Shown one piece after another: positions 44,342 to 54,078 of a stretch of DNA of 54,381 nucleotides. A program made the position numbers and the translations under genes. Below the pieces are notes generated by a model. The model was not told the DNA's origin and ran no database searches. It saw only the letters and a program-made list of their open reading frames with translations. How positions within the stretch are numbered: the stretch's first letter is position 1; each line of letters opens with the position of its first letter. The stretch is from Prosthecobacter sp. (GTDB taxonomy: Bacteria; Verrucomicrobiota; Verrucomicrobiia; Verrucomicrobiales; Verrucomicrobiaceae). Location: NCBI RefSeq assembly GCF_014879935.1, contig NZ_JACSRD010000213.1, positions 1-54,381 on the forward strand. The letters are read 5' to 3'.

Positions 44342-46897
44342 TCACTTGCGGATGCCGATCTTCTCCACGGGGATCGCTTCAAAGCCGAGCTTGAAGGCGG
44401 GGGAGTCCGCTTGAAGGCGGAAGTCGTCATGCTTCCAATCGACGAACTTGGGATCGGCGATGAGGCTGTGCGTGTCCCATCCTTCAGCTTGCCAGGAGGT
44501 CCATTCGTCAAGGGGTTCGCATTCGGTGAGGCGGACGGTGTCGATGAAGATCTGGCCTTTGGGCTCGTGGCAGTCGATGCGGAGCCAGAAGTGCTTCATC
44601 CAGGGTTTCCAGGCGGCTTCGTTTTCGCGGAGCATGCGGCCGGTGGCTTCGAACTCGGTCCACTCAGACGTGGCGGTGATGCTGGTGCTGCCGGCCTGCC
44701 AGTAGCCTTCGCCGTTTTTGAAGCTGGCGAAGGCGAGGCTGAGCTTCGCGGCGGGTTCGGTGGATCGGATGCGCAAACGCATGCGGTAGGCCGCGCCGGG
44801 CTTGATGGGGATGTCGGGGCCGTGGAAGACGGTCTTCGGATTGCCGGGATCGGTGCCGAGGGCGCAGTCGGCACGCAACGCGCCATCGGCGACGACGAGT
44901 TGCACGTCTTTGTTGGGGCGATGGTTGAAGCCCCAGCCTTTCGGGGTCTTGCCGGGCTCGGTGGTGTCGAAGGTTTCGGTGAGCAGCGGGGCTCCGGGCT
45001 TGTCGGGGCCGACTTTGTTCACGCCGGTGACGACGGGATGGCCGCCATTCCAGGCGAGGTTGTGATCGATGGTGTTCCACTTCGCGGTGGCGTGGCGGAT
45101 GTCGCCATACTTCACGCCGGGAGTGTCGCTGAACAGGATGTTTCGCTGGAAGCTGTTGCCGCTCATCATGGTACCGTCGTCGCGGATGGCGTCCTCGGGA
45201 TGCAAGTCCATGCCGCGCATGCTGGCCCAGGCGAGCTGGCCGGCGACAGATTCGTAGCCTTTGATCATGGTGTCCATGTGGCTAGTGTAGAAGCGCTGCT
45301 CCTTGGTCCAGCCGTGCAGATCGAACTGAAACTTCCCGCCGAGGGCGAAGATGTTGTTCTCCACGATGCAATCCCGCGAGTTGTGCATGTGGATGGGCGT
45401 GTGGGCGACGCGGAAGACGATGTTGCCGATGATGTCGATGCCGCCGGAGTTGTCGTCGGGGTAGAGGCCGAAGGTGAACCACGGATGCTTCAGCCCGCCA
45501 GCCTCCTGACCGCAGCCGATGACATCGTGGATCAAATTGTAGCGCCACTTGCTGCCGCGGCTGCTGATCCAGTCGCGTCCGCCGGTGTAGATCGCGCCGC
45601 CGTCCTGCGTCTCCAGACAGAGGTGGTGGAGGTGGTTGTATTCGACATACAGATTGTTCCCGCTCATCTGCACGCCCATGCGCGGGCCGTCGTGGATGTG
45701 GCAATGCCGCACGGCATTGTCCACGCCATACATGGCGACCCCGCAGGCGTTCTTGTTGAAGACGCCCATGTGATGGATGTGGCAATCCTCGACGGCATGA
45801 CCGGGTCCGGTGAGCGTTTTGCGGTCGCCGCCGCTGAGGCTGACGCCATTGCTGCCGGTGAAACTGATGTCGCACTGCGAGACGCGGACGTTTTTGCCAT
45901 CGCTCACACCGACGCCGCTGCCGTGGAAGGCTCCGACCTTGGTGATGACGCACTTTTCGACGAGGCAGTCCTCCGCTCGCTCGAAGACGATGGCGCTGCC
46001 GTGCGTGCCGGTGAGCGTGAGGCCGCGAATCGTGATGTGTTTGGCCCCTTCGATTTTGAAGAAGGCCTCGGTGAGGGGGAGGCGGATGTCCCGTAGATCG
46101 AAATTCCGATTTCGATCATCTTGGGACGCGAAATTGGAATTTCGCGCTACGTCCGGCCAGAAATACAGCACGCCGCGGTGCTTGTCGTAAAACCACTCGC
46201 CGGGGGCGTCGAGTTCTTCGAGGGCGTTTTGGAAGTGGTAGCGGTTGTGCGGGTGGAGGTCGTAGGAGCAGTCTTTTTTCAGCGTGAGCAATCGCGTTGC
46301 GGGATCGAGCGATGCGACGGGCTCAAGGAAGTTCCACCAGCCGTATTGCGCGAAGATATCCAGCTCCACGTCCTCAGGATGCGCCCACTGGCGAACGTCC
46401 TCGGGCTTCACGAAGAGGGTGCGTTTCCAAAGATGCCCCTCAGGCGCACCCGCAGGCGGAAACGGCGCGACGAAGGCCCAGCTGCCGTAGAGCGGGTTCT
46501 TCGCGTCGAAGTTCGGATAACGAGCGAGGATCTGGCGTTCGCCGTCGCAGAGGAGTTGTTTGGGGAGGAAGCCTTTCGGCAGCAGCTTGGAGACATCGGC
46601 TTTGACGATCTCCCCCGTGTGTTTTTCCCAGCCGGTGACTTTGGGGCCACCGATGAGGGTGCTGTGCGTGCCGGTGAAGGTGATGTTCGAATCGGTGGCC
46701 TCAAGCGTGAGGGGCGTGAGCAGCTCGGTGGTGCCTTCGGGGAAAAAGATTGTCGCTGGCGAGGCATCACCGGCTTTCCGCGCCTCACGCACCTGCTGGA
46801 GCGCCTGCGCGGGAGTGAGCGTGTCGGAAATGCGCACCTCCAGGGCAGGGGAGAGCGATGGCAGCAGGAGGATGGCGAGAAAAAGGCGACGCAGCAT
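44342..46897 (-). CDS. Secreted right-handed beta-helix protein (polysaccharide-active type)
   Basis: The 851-residue protein starts at the ATG at 46897 with a signal peptide (MLRRLFLAILLLPSLSPA). Residues about 25-110 resemble the cap of pectate-lyase-like proteins (ATIFFPEGTTELLTPLTL, SNITFTG). The middle part, about 280-560, has the repeated rungs of a parallel beta-helix, for example HITIRGLTLTGTHG, CVITKVGAFHGSGV, CDISFTGSNGVSLSGG, and several HCHIHD and HNLI-type turns. Residues about 620-790 look like a carbohydrate-binding beta-sandwich (YRMRLRIRST ... WLRID). Such proteins cleave or bind polysaccharides outside the cell. No clear catalytic residues could be fixed. A 60-nt palindromic element is inserted in frame near residues 249-269. 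Confidence 0.82.
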   Translation of the reverse strand: MLRRLFLAILLLPSLSPALEVRISDTLTPAQALQQVREARKAGDASPATIFFPEGTTELLTPLTLEATDSNITFTGTHSTLIGGPKVTGWEKHTGEIVKADVSKLLPKGFLPKQLLCDGERQILARYPNFDAKNPLYGSWAFVAPFPPAGAPEGHLWKRTLFVKPEDVRQWAHPEDVELDIFAQYGWWNFLEPVASLDPATRLLTLKKDCSYDLHPHNRYHFQNALEELDAPGEWFYDKHRGVLYFWPDVARNSNFASQDDRNRNFDLRDIRLPLTEAFFKIEGAKHITIRGLTLTGTHGSAIVFERAEDCLVEKCVITKVGAFHGSGVGVSDGKNVRVSQCDISFTGSNGVSLSGGDRKTLTGPGHAVEDCHIHHMGVFNKNACGVAMYGVDNAVRHCHIHDGPRMGVQMSGNNLYVEYNHLHHLCLETQDGGAIYTGGRDWISSRGSKWRYNLIHDVIGCGQEAGGLKHPWFTFGLYPDDNSGGIDIIGNIVFRVAHTPIHMHNSRDCIVENNIFALGGKFQFDLHGWTKEQRFYTSHMDTMIKGYESVAGQLAWASMRGMDLHPEDAIRDDGTMMSGNSFQRNILFSDTPGVKYGDIRHATAKWNTIDHNLAWNGGHPVVTGVNKVGPDKPGAPLLTETFDTTEPGKTPKGWGFNHRPNKDVQLVVADGALRADCALGTDPGNPKTVFHGPDIPIKPGAAYRMRLRIRSTEPAAKLSLAFASFKNGEGYWQAGSTSITATSEWTEFEATGRMLRENEAAWKPWMKHFWLRIDCHEPKGQIFIDTVRLTECEPLDEWTSWQAEGWDTHSLIADPKFVDWKHDDFRLQADSPAFKLGFEAIPVEKIGIRK
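46092..46151. repeat. 60-bp palindromic element in frame within the beta-helix gene
   Basis: The element runs from CGTAG to CTACG. Its 25-nt arms match at 20 of 25 positions when one is reverse-complemented, around a 10-nt spacer. Its length is exactly 20 codons and it is read as a polar segment containing ARNSNFASQDDRNRNFDLR, which breaks the local strand pattern. It looks like a mobile palindrome tolerated inside a coding region. Confidence 0.7.
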
Positions 46898-47022
46898 GAG
46901 TCGGGTGAGATAAGCGACGATCCCCAGCGGGCAAATGCCGCGTGTGGGCGGATTTTGGCGCTGCACACGCTTCTTGCCACCCGGGCCCTCCGCGCTACGC
47001 TCGCCCTCCTTTTTCCCCGAAC

Positions 47023-49791
<2,769 letters not shown>

Positions 49792-49792
49792 G

Positions 49793-49810
49793 CGCATTCG
49801 CCAGAATGCG
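49793..49810 (+). terminator. Hairpin after ileS
   Basis: CGCATTC (49793-49799) pairs perfectly with GAATGCG (49804-49810) over a 4-nt loop, starting 2 nt after the stop codon. A T-rich stretch (GGGTTGGGTTTTT) follows. Plausible terminator. Confidence 0.5.
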
Positions 49811-49956
49811 AGGGTTGGGTTTTTGGCCCGCAAATGACATGCGACAAGATTGTTTGGCTTGCCGCCGAGCAGTTCTTGTTCACCTGTCCGATGCCCCGAG
49901 CTTGATCAAATCTCAAAAGGTAGGATGGTGCGCCACTGACGCATCAGTCCCACGCC

Positions 49957-50265
49957 ATGGTCTTCCAGGAATTGCCAGCATTCACCCACCAGGCAGAGGA
50001 GCATTTGCCGGATGATGAGCTGCTGCACCTCCAGCTTCATCTCATGGATCGTCCCGATGCTGGAGACGTGATTCCCAGCGGTCGCGGACTTCGCAAGATC
50101 CGCTGGCGGGGTTCAGGTCGTGGCAAACGCGGCGGCCTGCGCATCATCTATTACTGGGTGACAGAGGATGATGTGATCATTCTCGCCCGTTGCTATCCCA
50201 AGAACGAACAAGAGAATCTCTCCCCGAAAGAACTCAAAGACATCCTCCGCCAGATCAAGCCATGA
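49957..50265 (+). CDS. RelE/HigB-type toxin
   Basis: The 102-residue protein has the RelE-fold pattern: LPDDELLHLQLHLMDRPDAGDVIPSG, GLRKIRWRGSGRGKRGGLRIIYYW, then DVIILARCYPKNEQENL. Such toxins cut mRNA at the ribosome. Its stop overlaps the start of an XRE-type antitoxin by ATGA, the toxin-first order of higBA-like systems. It sits in a module between ileS and a duplicated ileS end. The start at 49957 is an ATG. Confidence 0.85.
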   Translation: MVFQELPAFTHQAEEHLPDDELLHLQLHLMDRPDAGDVIPSGRGLRKIRWRGSGRGKRGGLRIIYYWVTEDDVIILARCYPKNEQENLSPKELKDILRQIKP

Positions 50266-50621
50266 AAAACTCCGAGCTAACCGCCATCCATGCTGAAATC
50301 GCCGCGCTCCGCAGCGGCAAAACAGCGCCTTCCCGTGCCTGGAAACTCGAAAAGCGGCCAGACGGCGGCGTGCGCCGAATCGCTTTAAAGCCCGAAGCCG
50401 TGCGCAAAGCCAACGCAGAAAAAGAAGCTCTCCGTCTGGCTCAGGACGCCCGCGCGGCGCTGAAAGTGACGCAGAAGGACTTTGCCGCGCTGCTGGGCAT
50501 CAGCCTGCGGACACTCCACCAATGGGAACAAGGCCGCTGCAAGCCAACGGGTGCTGCTTTGACCTTGCTGCGTGTCGCCCGCGCAAACCCCAAGGCTGTG
50601 ATGAAGGCAGCCTGCGCCTGA
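50262..50621 (+). CDS. XRE-family antitoxin
   Basis: The 119-residue protein carries a C-terminal helix-turn-helix (TQKDFAALLGISLRTLHQWEQGRCKPTGAALTLL landmarks: TQKDFAALLG, TLHQWEQGR) of the XRE type, and an N-terminal helical part (AEIAALRSGK). It overlaps the upstream toxin by 4 nt. It should neutralise the toxin and repress the promoter. The start at 50262 was chosen for the overlap; the frame runs further upstream but inside the toxin gene. Confidence 0.87.
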   Translation: MKNSELTAIHAEIAALRSGKTAPSRAWKLEKRPDGGVRRIALKPEAVRKANAEKEALRLAQDARAALKVTQKDFAALLGISLRTLHQWEQGRCKPTGAALTLLRVARANPKAVMKAACA

Positions 50622-50644
50622 ACTCTTGACGCACCTCAATCATC

Positions 50645-50842
50645 ATGAAGACCGTCCCCATCCAGATCAACCTGCTTCGTCTCAAAGACGGCTCCCGCCT
50701 CCTCCGCCTCAGCGAGCCTGAAACCGGCCTGGCACTGGAACGCGTTCTCAACCCGAGCCGTCCGGTGCTCCGCCAGAAACAACAGCTCAAAGCCTTGTTT
50801 GAGCCCATGATTCAAGGAGCCGATGCCTTGGTGGCTGCATGA
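50645..50842 (+). CDS. Small protein of unknown function, third gene of the TA module
   Basis: A 65-residue protein, 23 nt behind the antitoxin, starting at an ATG. It reads [29 protein letters not shown] and has two predicted strands followed by a helix ([13 protein letters not shown]). I cannot assign a family. Its stop overlaps the next small frame by ATGA. It may be a third component of the toxin-antitoxin unit or an unrelated antitoxin-like protein. Confidence 0.6.
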   Translation: MKTVPIQINLLRLKDGSRLLRLSEPETGLALERVLNPSRPVLRQKQQLKALFEPMIQGADALVAA

Positions 50843-51003
50843 AGCTATTTCGTTCCAGCACCCGCGCCCCCGACCTCGCCGCCACCGTCGAAGTCTGCAC
50901 CCATCCCAAGTGCGAACGCTGCTGGCGCCTCCTCCCCGACGTCGGCACCCACGCCGCCCACCCGACCCTCTGCGGCCGCTGCGCAGAGGCGGTGGATTCG
51001 TGA
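50839..51003 (+). pseudogene. Duplicated zinc-ribbon end of ileS
   Basis: From about 50859 the sequence matches the last 140 nt of ileS (49650-49791) with about 85% identity, judged by eye, up to its own stop at 51001-51003. The frame starts at ATG 50839, overlapping the previous gene, and would encode a 54-residue protein: [13 protein letters not shown], then [10 protein letters not shown] and LCGRCAEAV. Whether it is expressed is unknown. The cysteines of the zinc ribbon are all kept. Most likely a remnant from insertion of the toxin-antitoxin module at the ileS 3' end. Confidence 0.7.
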
Positions 51004-51033
51004 ATCCTGTAGTGCGTCAGGAGTCATCCGAAT

Positions 51034-51780
51034 TTGAATACAAACGAAAAAGGACAGTCGTTCGAAAAGGCGGTCGAGAATGCCCTCGTCGCTGTTTATG
51101 GCTCATCGTCACTCAATGAGTTCGTTACGATTGAACACAATGTAACCGAAATTGGGCGGTCTGGGCAGGGGCATCAGATTGACATACGCATTCGGATTCG
51201 GGCAGGCATTGTTGAACTCAAGCTTCTTTGCGAGTGCAAATGTTATGAGGGGCGAGTTCCTCTTACCGATGTGCTCGCTTTGAAGTCGCGAATCGATGAT
51301 TGTCGCGCGGCAGGGGGGATTCTGATTACAAATAAAGGGTTCCAAAAGGGTGCTAACATCTTCGCAAAACAGAATGGAATTACACTGCTTACCCTGAAAG
51401 GGCAGCATATCGTTTCATGGGGCGGGAGCGCGCGGGTGCGAAACAACCGAGCGGTTTGGACAGTTGTATCAAATCTAGCAACACTCTGGCCCTACCCTCT
51501 ACCTTCCGGTGTCGAGTTGTCCTTGGTTCGGCACTGTTGGAACTGGCGGGAAAAGGTTTTTTCCCTGTTCTCAGATTGGGTGGATGCAGTTGAGTTCAAA
51601 TGGAATGGAATTTCAATTCAGTTTCAAAGCAGCGACTTCAGTTTAGATGGAGATCCAGTCGAATTCTCTGGGCAGCAACATACGTGCTTTGCGAACGAAC
51701 AAGGTTTCACTATGCCAGCAGCTACTGTTAAGAAGGTGCTCATTTGGAGAGCCATGATGTGTAGCGCATCATGTGAATGA
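51034..51780 (+). CDS. Mrr-like PD-(D/E)xK restriction endonuclease
   Basis: The 248-residue protein begins at a TTG (51034) with CAGGAG about 10 nt upstream. The nuclease core lies at residues 10-130: FEKAVENALVAVYG, GQGHQIDIRIR with D50, and CECKCYEGRV with E67 and K69, the D-ExK pattern of Mrr-type enzymes. ILITNKGFQKGA and GITLLTL follow as in Mrr_cat domains. The C-terminal 110 residues are not recognised and are mostly beta-like with aromatic residues. By eye the gene is richer in A/T than ileS. It may cut modified or foreign DNA. No methylase accompanies it. Confidence 0.78.
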   Translation: MNTNEKGQSFEKAVENALVAVYGSSSLNEFVTIEHNVTEIGRSGQGHQIDIRIRIRAGIVELKLLCECKCYEGRVPLTDVLALKSRIDDCRAAGGILITNKGFQKGANIFAKQNGITLLTLKGQHIVSWGGSARVRNNRAVWTVVSNLATLWPYPLPSGVELSLVRHCWNWREKVFSLFSDWVDAVEFKWNGISIQFQSSDFSLDGDPVEFSGQQHTCFANEQGFTMPAATVKKVLIWRAMMCSASCE

Positions 51781-51852
51781 TCCGTAAACGGGTCGGAGGA
51801 CAACTAGCTGACCCAATCCTTTCCGCTCTCTAATCGCGTCCCAAGCCCCTCC

Positions 51853-51985
51853 GAAGCCCGTGACCCGCGAAGGCAGGCACCCCGGCCCAACGATCTCCCG
51901 GCGGGGGCCTTTCCGCCGCCCTGCAGCGTGAACGGACGGCTTCGAACCGCTCATAGGACGCTGATTTGACGCTCATCCCAAGCCT
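51853..51985. repeat. 133-bp direct repeat, copy A
   Basis: Positions 51853-51985 match 53865-53997 over 133 nt with only a few differences. It begins GAAGCCCGTGACCCGCGAAG and ends GCTCATCCCAAGCCT. It lies 73 nt after the Mrr-like gene. A degenerate copy of its 3' third is at about 40562-40605. On the minus strand it reads MSVKSASYERF, a frame that is probably not a real protein. Confidence 0.9.
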
Positions 51986-52119
51986 CTCGTAATCCCAGCC
52001 ATAGACTACCTCGGAACACACGGAAGACACAGAAAGAGGCCAGACAGTGAGTTCACCCACCTGAGCCCATCGTTTCAGCCTGACCTCGGAGGAATCAGAA
52101 GGATCCCAATCCAGGTTTT

Positions 52120-52187
52120 CCCACAGATTCAAGGAGGCCCACAGATTTCTTGTTCAGTCAATCTGTGGGCCTCCCCGAATCTGTGGG
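52120..52187. repeat. Dispersed palindrome, copy 2
   Basis: The 28-nt arms (52120-52147 and 52160-52187) match at 26 of 28 positions, around a 12-nt spacer. The sequence begins CCCACAGATTCAAGGAGGCC. It is the cleaner copy of the element at 40838-40918. Confidence 0.9.
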
Positions 52188-52336
52188 AGATCATTCAGGC
52201 TTCATCTTGTTTCCACGGCAGATCGCCAGTCTCGAAGGCGGCTAAGAATGTCTGAGCCTCTTCCGTGAATTCCGTGTCTTCCGTGGTCAATCACCGGTTC
52301 CCGTTTCTTTGCGCCTTGGCGTGAGACCCTTCTGGA

Positions 52337-52768
52337 TCAAGGCGTCACGCAGACGAATCCACCCAAGACGGTGAAATCTCGGGAGTTCGTGGTGAGGATC
52401 GACGTCACAGCGGCTTCGCGGAAGGTGGAGGCCAGCAAGGTATCGAGAATGCGCTTTCGCCCGAGGCGATGCTGCCGCATCCAGACGAAAAAAGTGCTCA
52501 TGGAGAACGCATCGGCACCGATTTGATCCACCTCCGGTGATTCCCACCAGATTTCCGCCCGTTCCAGCGCCGCCTCCATCGCCAGCGGTTGGGAAAAGCG
52601 CTTCGGGTCCGTCACCACATGCACGAACTCCGCCAAGACCTGCGGAGCGAGCGCAAAGCGGTCTCCCGCAGCCCTGAATTGCTGAAACCTCAGCCGCGCC
52701 GCCGCATGATCCGCATGCTCAGCCACCTCGGCAGCCACCAGAAAGCCTGTATCAATCCCGTGAATCAT
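52337..52768 (-). CDS. PIN-domain toxin VapC
   Basis: The 143-residue protein starts MIHGIDTGFLVAAEVAEH with the first PIN aspartate at D6. The conserved glutamate follows in VLAEFVHVVTD, and the later acidic residues in RILDTLLASTF and SRDF. These make the magnesium site of a VapC ribonuclease. Its gene overlaps the upstream antitoxin by 17 nt on the same strand. It is part of the toxin-antitoxin island. Confidence 0.88.
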   Translation of the reverse strand: MIHGIDTGFLVAAEVAEHADHAAARLRFQQFRAAGDRFALAPQVLAEFVHVVTDPKRFSQPLAMEAALERAEIWWESPEVDQIGADAFSMSTFFVWMRQHRLGRKRILDTLLASTFREAAVTSILTTNSRDFTVLGGFVCVTP

Positions 52769-52967
52769 GGAGCATCTCCTCCAGCAGATCGTCCTCGGTG
52801 CTCAACGGTTTCAACACCTTGCCCAGCTTCAAGGGCGGCAAGTCGAGAGCGCTGCGCTGCTGCTTGGCCTTCCGGACCCGCAGCGAGTGAACGAGCCGCT
52901 CCAAATAGGAAAGCTCGTCCGCCGCGAGATGCGGGACAGCCAGTTCAATTTCTGCCAGAGTGCTCAT
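52752..52967 (-). CDS. VapB-type antitoxin
   Basis: The 71-residue protein begins MSTLAEIELAVPHLAADELSYLERLVHSL and ends in an acidic LEEMLHDSRD tail, the form of helical antitoxins whose tail wraps a PIN toxin. It overlaps vapC by 17 nt, so translation is coupled. No ribbon-helix-helix can be seen with confidence. Confidence 0.75.
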   Translation of the reverse strand: MSTLAEIELAVPHLAADELSYLERLVHSLRVRKAKQQRSALDLPPLKLGKVLKPLSTEDDLLEEMLHDSRD

Positions 52968-53029
52968 GGGAGAAGCCTATGCCTTCAAGAGAAGCCGGCA
53001 AGCCTTCGTTTCATCTCGTGAAGCTGCGA

Positions 53030-53077
53030 TCAACAGCACAGCTCCGCCTGGAAGTGCTGCGAATAGACGACCTTCAT
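53030..53077 (-). pseudogene. Truncated RelE/ParE toxin remnant
   Basis: An ATG at 53077 overlaps the stop of the addiction-module antitoxin by ATGA, exactly where its toxin partner should begin. The frame reads MKVVYSQHFQAEL, like the first strand and helix of a RelE/ParE toxin, then stops after 15 codons. No further toxin sequence is recognisable up to the vapB start at 52967. The toxin appears lost. Confidence 0.6.
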
Positions 53078-53304
53078 GCCGCAAGAGCCTTGGCTGCCGC
53101 GAAGACATCCTCATGACTCAATCCACGCTCCAGGCCGGCCTTGAACGCCTCAAAGCGTCGTTCCACCTCGGTGGCGATGGTGGCATCGTTCTCCCACTGC
53201 GCCGGCAAATCGGCATCCACCGTTTCCCAGATGATCTCCGCGAGGAATCGCCGTTCCTCGGCAGGCAGGCGAGCAGCTTGAGCGAAAAGTTCTTGGGTGA
53301 CCAT
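53074..53304 (-). CDS. Addiction module antitoxin (unstable antitoxin family)
   Basis: The 76-residue protein starts MVTQELFAQAARLPAEERRFLAEIIWETVD and ends with EVERRFEAFKAGLERGLSHEDVFAAAKAL. The 'LP-EER' and 'R-EAF--G---G-SHEDV' patterns match the addiction module component family, which pairs with RelE/ParE toxins. The expected toxin gene overlaps its stop but is cut to 15 codons. The start at 53304 is set by the family N-terminus. Confidence 0.85.
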   Translation of the reverse strand: MVTQELFAQAARLPAEERRFLAEIIWETVDADLPAQWENDATIATEVERRFEAFKAGLERGLSHEDVFAAAKALAA

Positions 53305-53392
53305 GATGCTGGAGGTTAGCGGATCGGCGCCGGAATGCCTAGCGCGGATTAGCCGCTTGCGAAACAAGCCAAATGTCCGCATCATTCCCGCC

Positions 53393-53605
53393 ATGACGAC
53401 CACCCACATCCGCGAGCAGATCGACGCGATGTCCGACGAGGACCGTTTCTTTGCCTCTGCCTACCTCCAGCATCTCAGCAACGAGGCAGACCCGCAGCAC
53501 AAGGCAGCCCTGGCCGCCCGGATGACGCGCATGGACGAGGGACACAAGTTCACCCTCGACCAGCTCGTGGACGTGCATCAGGAACTTGAGCGTCAGGGGC
53601 TGTGA
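53393..53605 (+). CDS. Antitoxin-like protein paired with the next RelE-like gene
   Basis: A 70-residue helical protein (MTTTHIREQIDAMSDEDRFFASAYLQHL ... HKFTLDQLVDVHQELE). It is predicted to be wholly helical and acidic, as small antitoxins are. The gene ends 3 nt before a RelE-like toxin, in the antitoxin-first order. It runs opposite to the antitoxin at 53304, sharing the 88-bp divergent promoter region. Confidence 0.7.
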   Translation: MTTTHIREQIDAMSDEDRFFASAYLQHLSNEADPQHKAALAARMTRMDEGHKFTLDQLVDVHQELERQGL

Positions 53606-53608
53606 GCC

Positions 53609-53866
53609 ATGCCCGCCGATCCCAAGCTCGTGCTCGATGAATCGGTGATGCGCTATGCGCTCGCCGCACCGCCGAAACTGCGCAGCCGCCTCGTGGCCCA
53701 CCTGGAACAGCTCCAGCGATCCCCCGCCGAGCCACCTGACTTTCGCGAGCAAGATGCCACCGGCCGATGGCTGAACGTCAAAGCCCTGCGCCCCTTCCTG
53801 ATCACCTACTGGCTCGATGGCCCCGTGAACGAACTCCGCATCGTGGACGTGCAAACCGTCCGCTGA
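53609..53866 (+). CDS. RelE/ParE-type toxin
   Basis: The 85-residue protein ends NVKALRPFLITYWLDGPVNELRIVDVQTV, the strand pattern of RelE/ParE toxins, after helices LRSRLVAHLEQLQ. It follows its antitoxin after 3 nt. Copy B of the 133-bp repeat starts inside its stop codon (53865). Confidence 0.75.
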   Translation: MPADPKLVLDESVMRYALAAPPKLRSRLVAHLEQLQRSPAEPPDFREQDATGRWLNVKALRPFLITYWLDGPVNELRIVDVQTVR

Positions 53867-53997
53867 AGCCCGTGACCCGCGAAGGCAGGCACCCCGGCCC
53901 ACCGATCTCCCGGCGAGTGCCTTTCCGCCGCCCTGCCGCGTGAACGGACGGCTTCGAACCGCTCATAGGACGCTGATTTGACGCTCATCCCAAGCCT
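53865..53997. repeat. 133-bp direct repeat, copy B
   Basis: Near-identical to 51853-51985 and the same length. It begins at the second base of the toxin stop codon. Together the two copies enclose vapBC and two further antitoxin genes. Confidence 0.9.
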
Positions 53998-53998
53998 T

Positions 53999-54078
53999 GG
54001 GTAGGATCATTGAGGGTAGGATGATTTGAAGAGGTTCCGAACCTGAAAGCCAATCATCCTACCCACAATCATCCTACC
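53999..54078. repeat. GGTAGGATGATT-type inverted motif cluster
   Basis: GGGTAGGATGATT (54014-54026) pairs perfectly with AATCATCCTACCC (54052-54064). Outer copies GGGTAGGATCATT (53999-54011) and AATCATCCTACC (54067-54078) flank it. It is the same family as the cluster at 40730-40790. Confidence 0.8.

Larger units (their letters stand above)
51781..52336. other. Nested palindromes and repeats between Mrr-like gene and vapC
   Basis: No credible gene. The first part holds copy A of the 133-bp repeat. Then comes a set of nested inverted repeats: outer arms rich in GGAAGACACAG/CCGTGTCTTCCG (about 52009-52035 with 52257-52286) enclose the palindrome at 52120-52187. The last 40 nt before vapC resemble a frequent non-coding remnant (CTTTGCGCCTTGGCGTGAGA). 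Confidence 0.6.

Noticed and set aside
51830-52132. 100-residue minus frame with MSVKSASYERF, with a partial copy at 53806-53988
   Set aside because: The similarity comes from the 133-bp repeat itself; frames differ at their ends and no family or ribosome site supports them.
51853-53997. Integron-like cassette array with attC sites
   Set aside because: The repeats follow genes, but I see no GTTRRRY/RYYYAAC core sites and no integrase.
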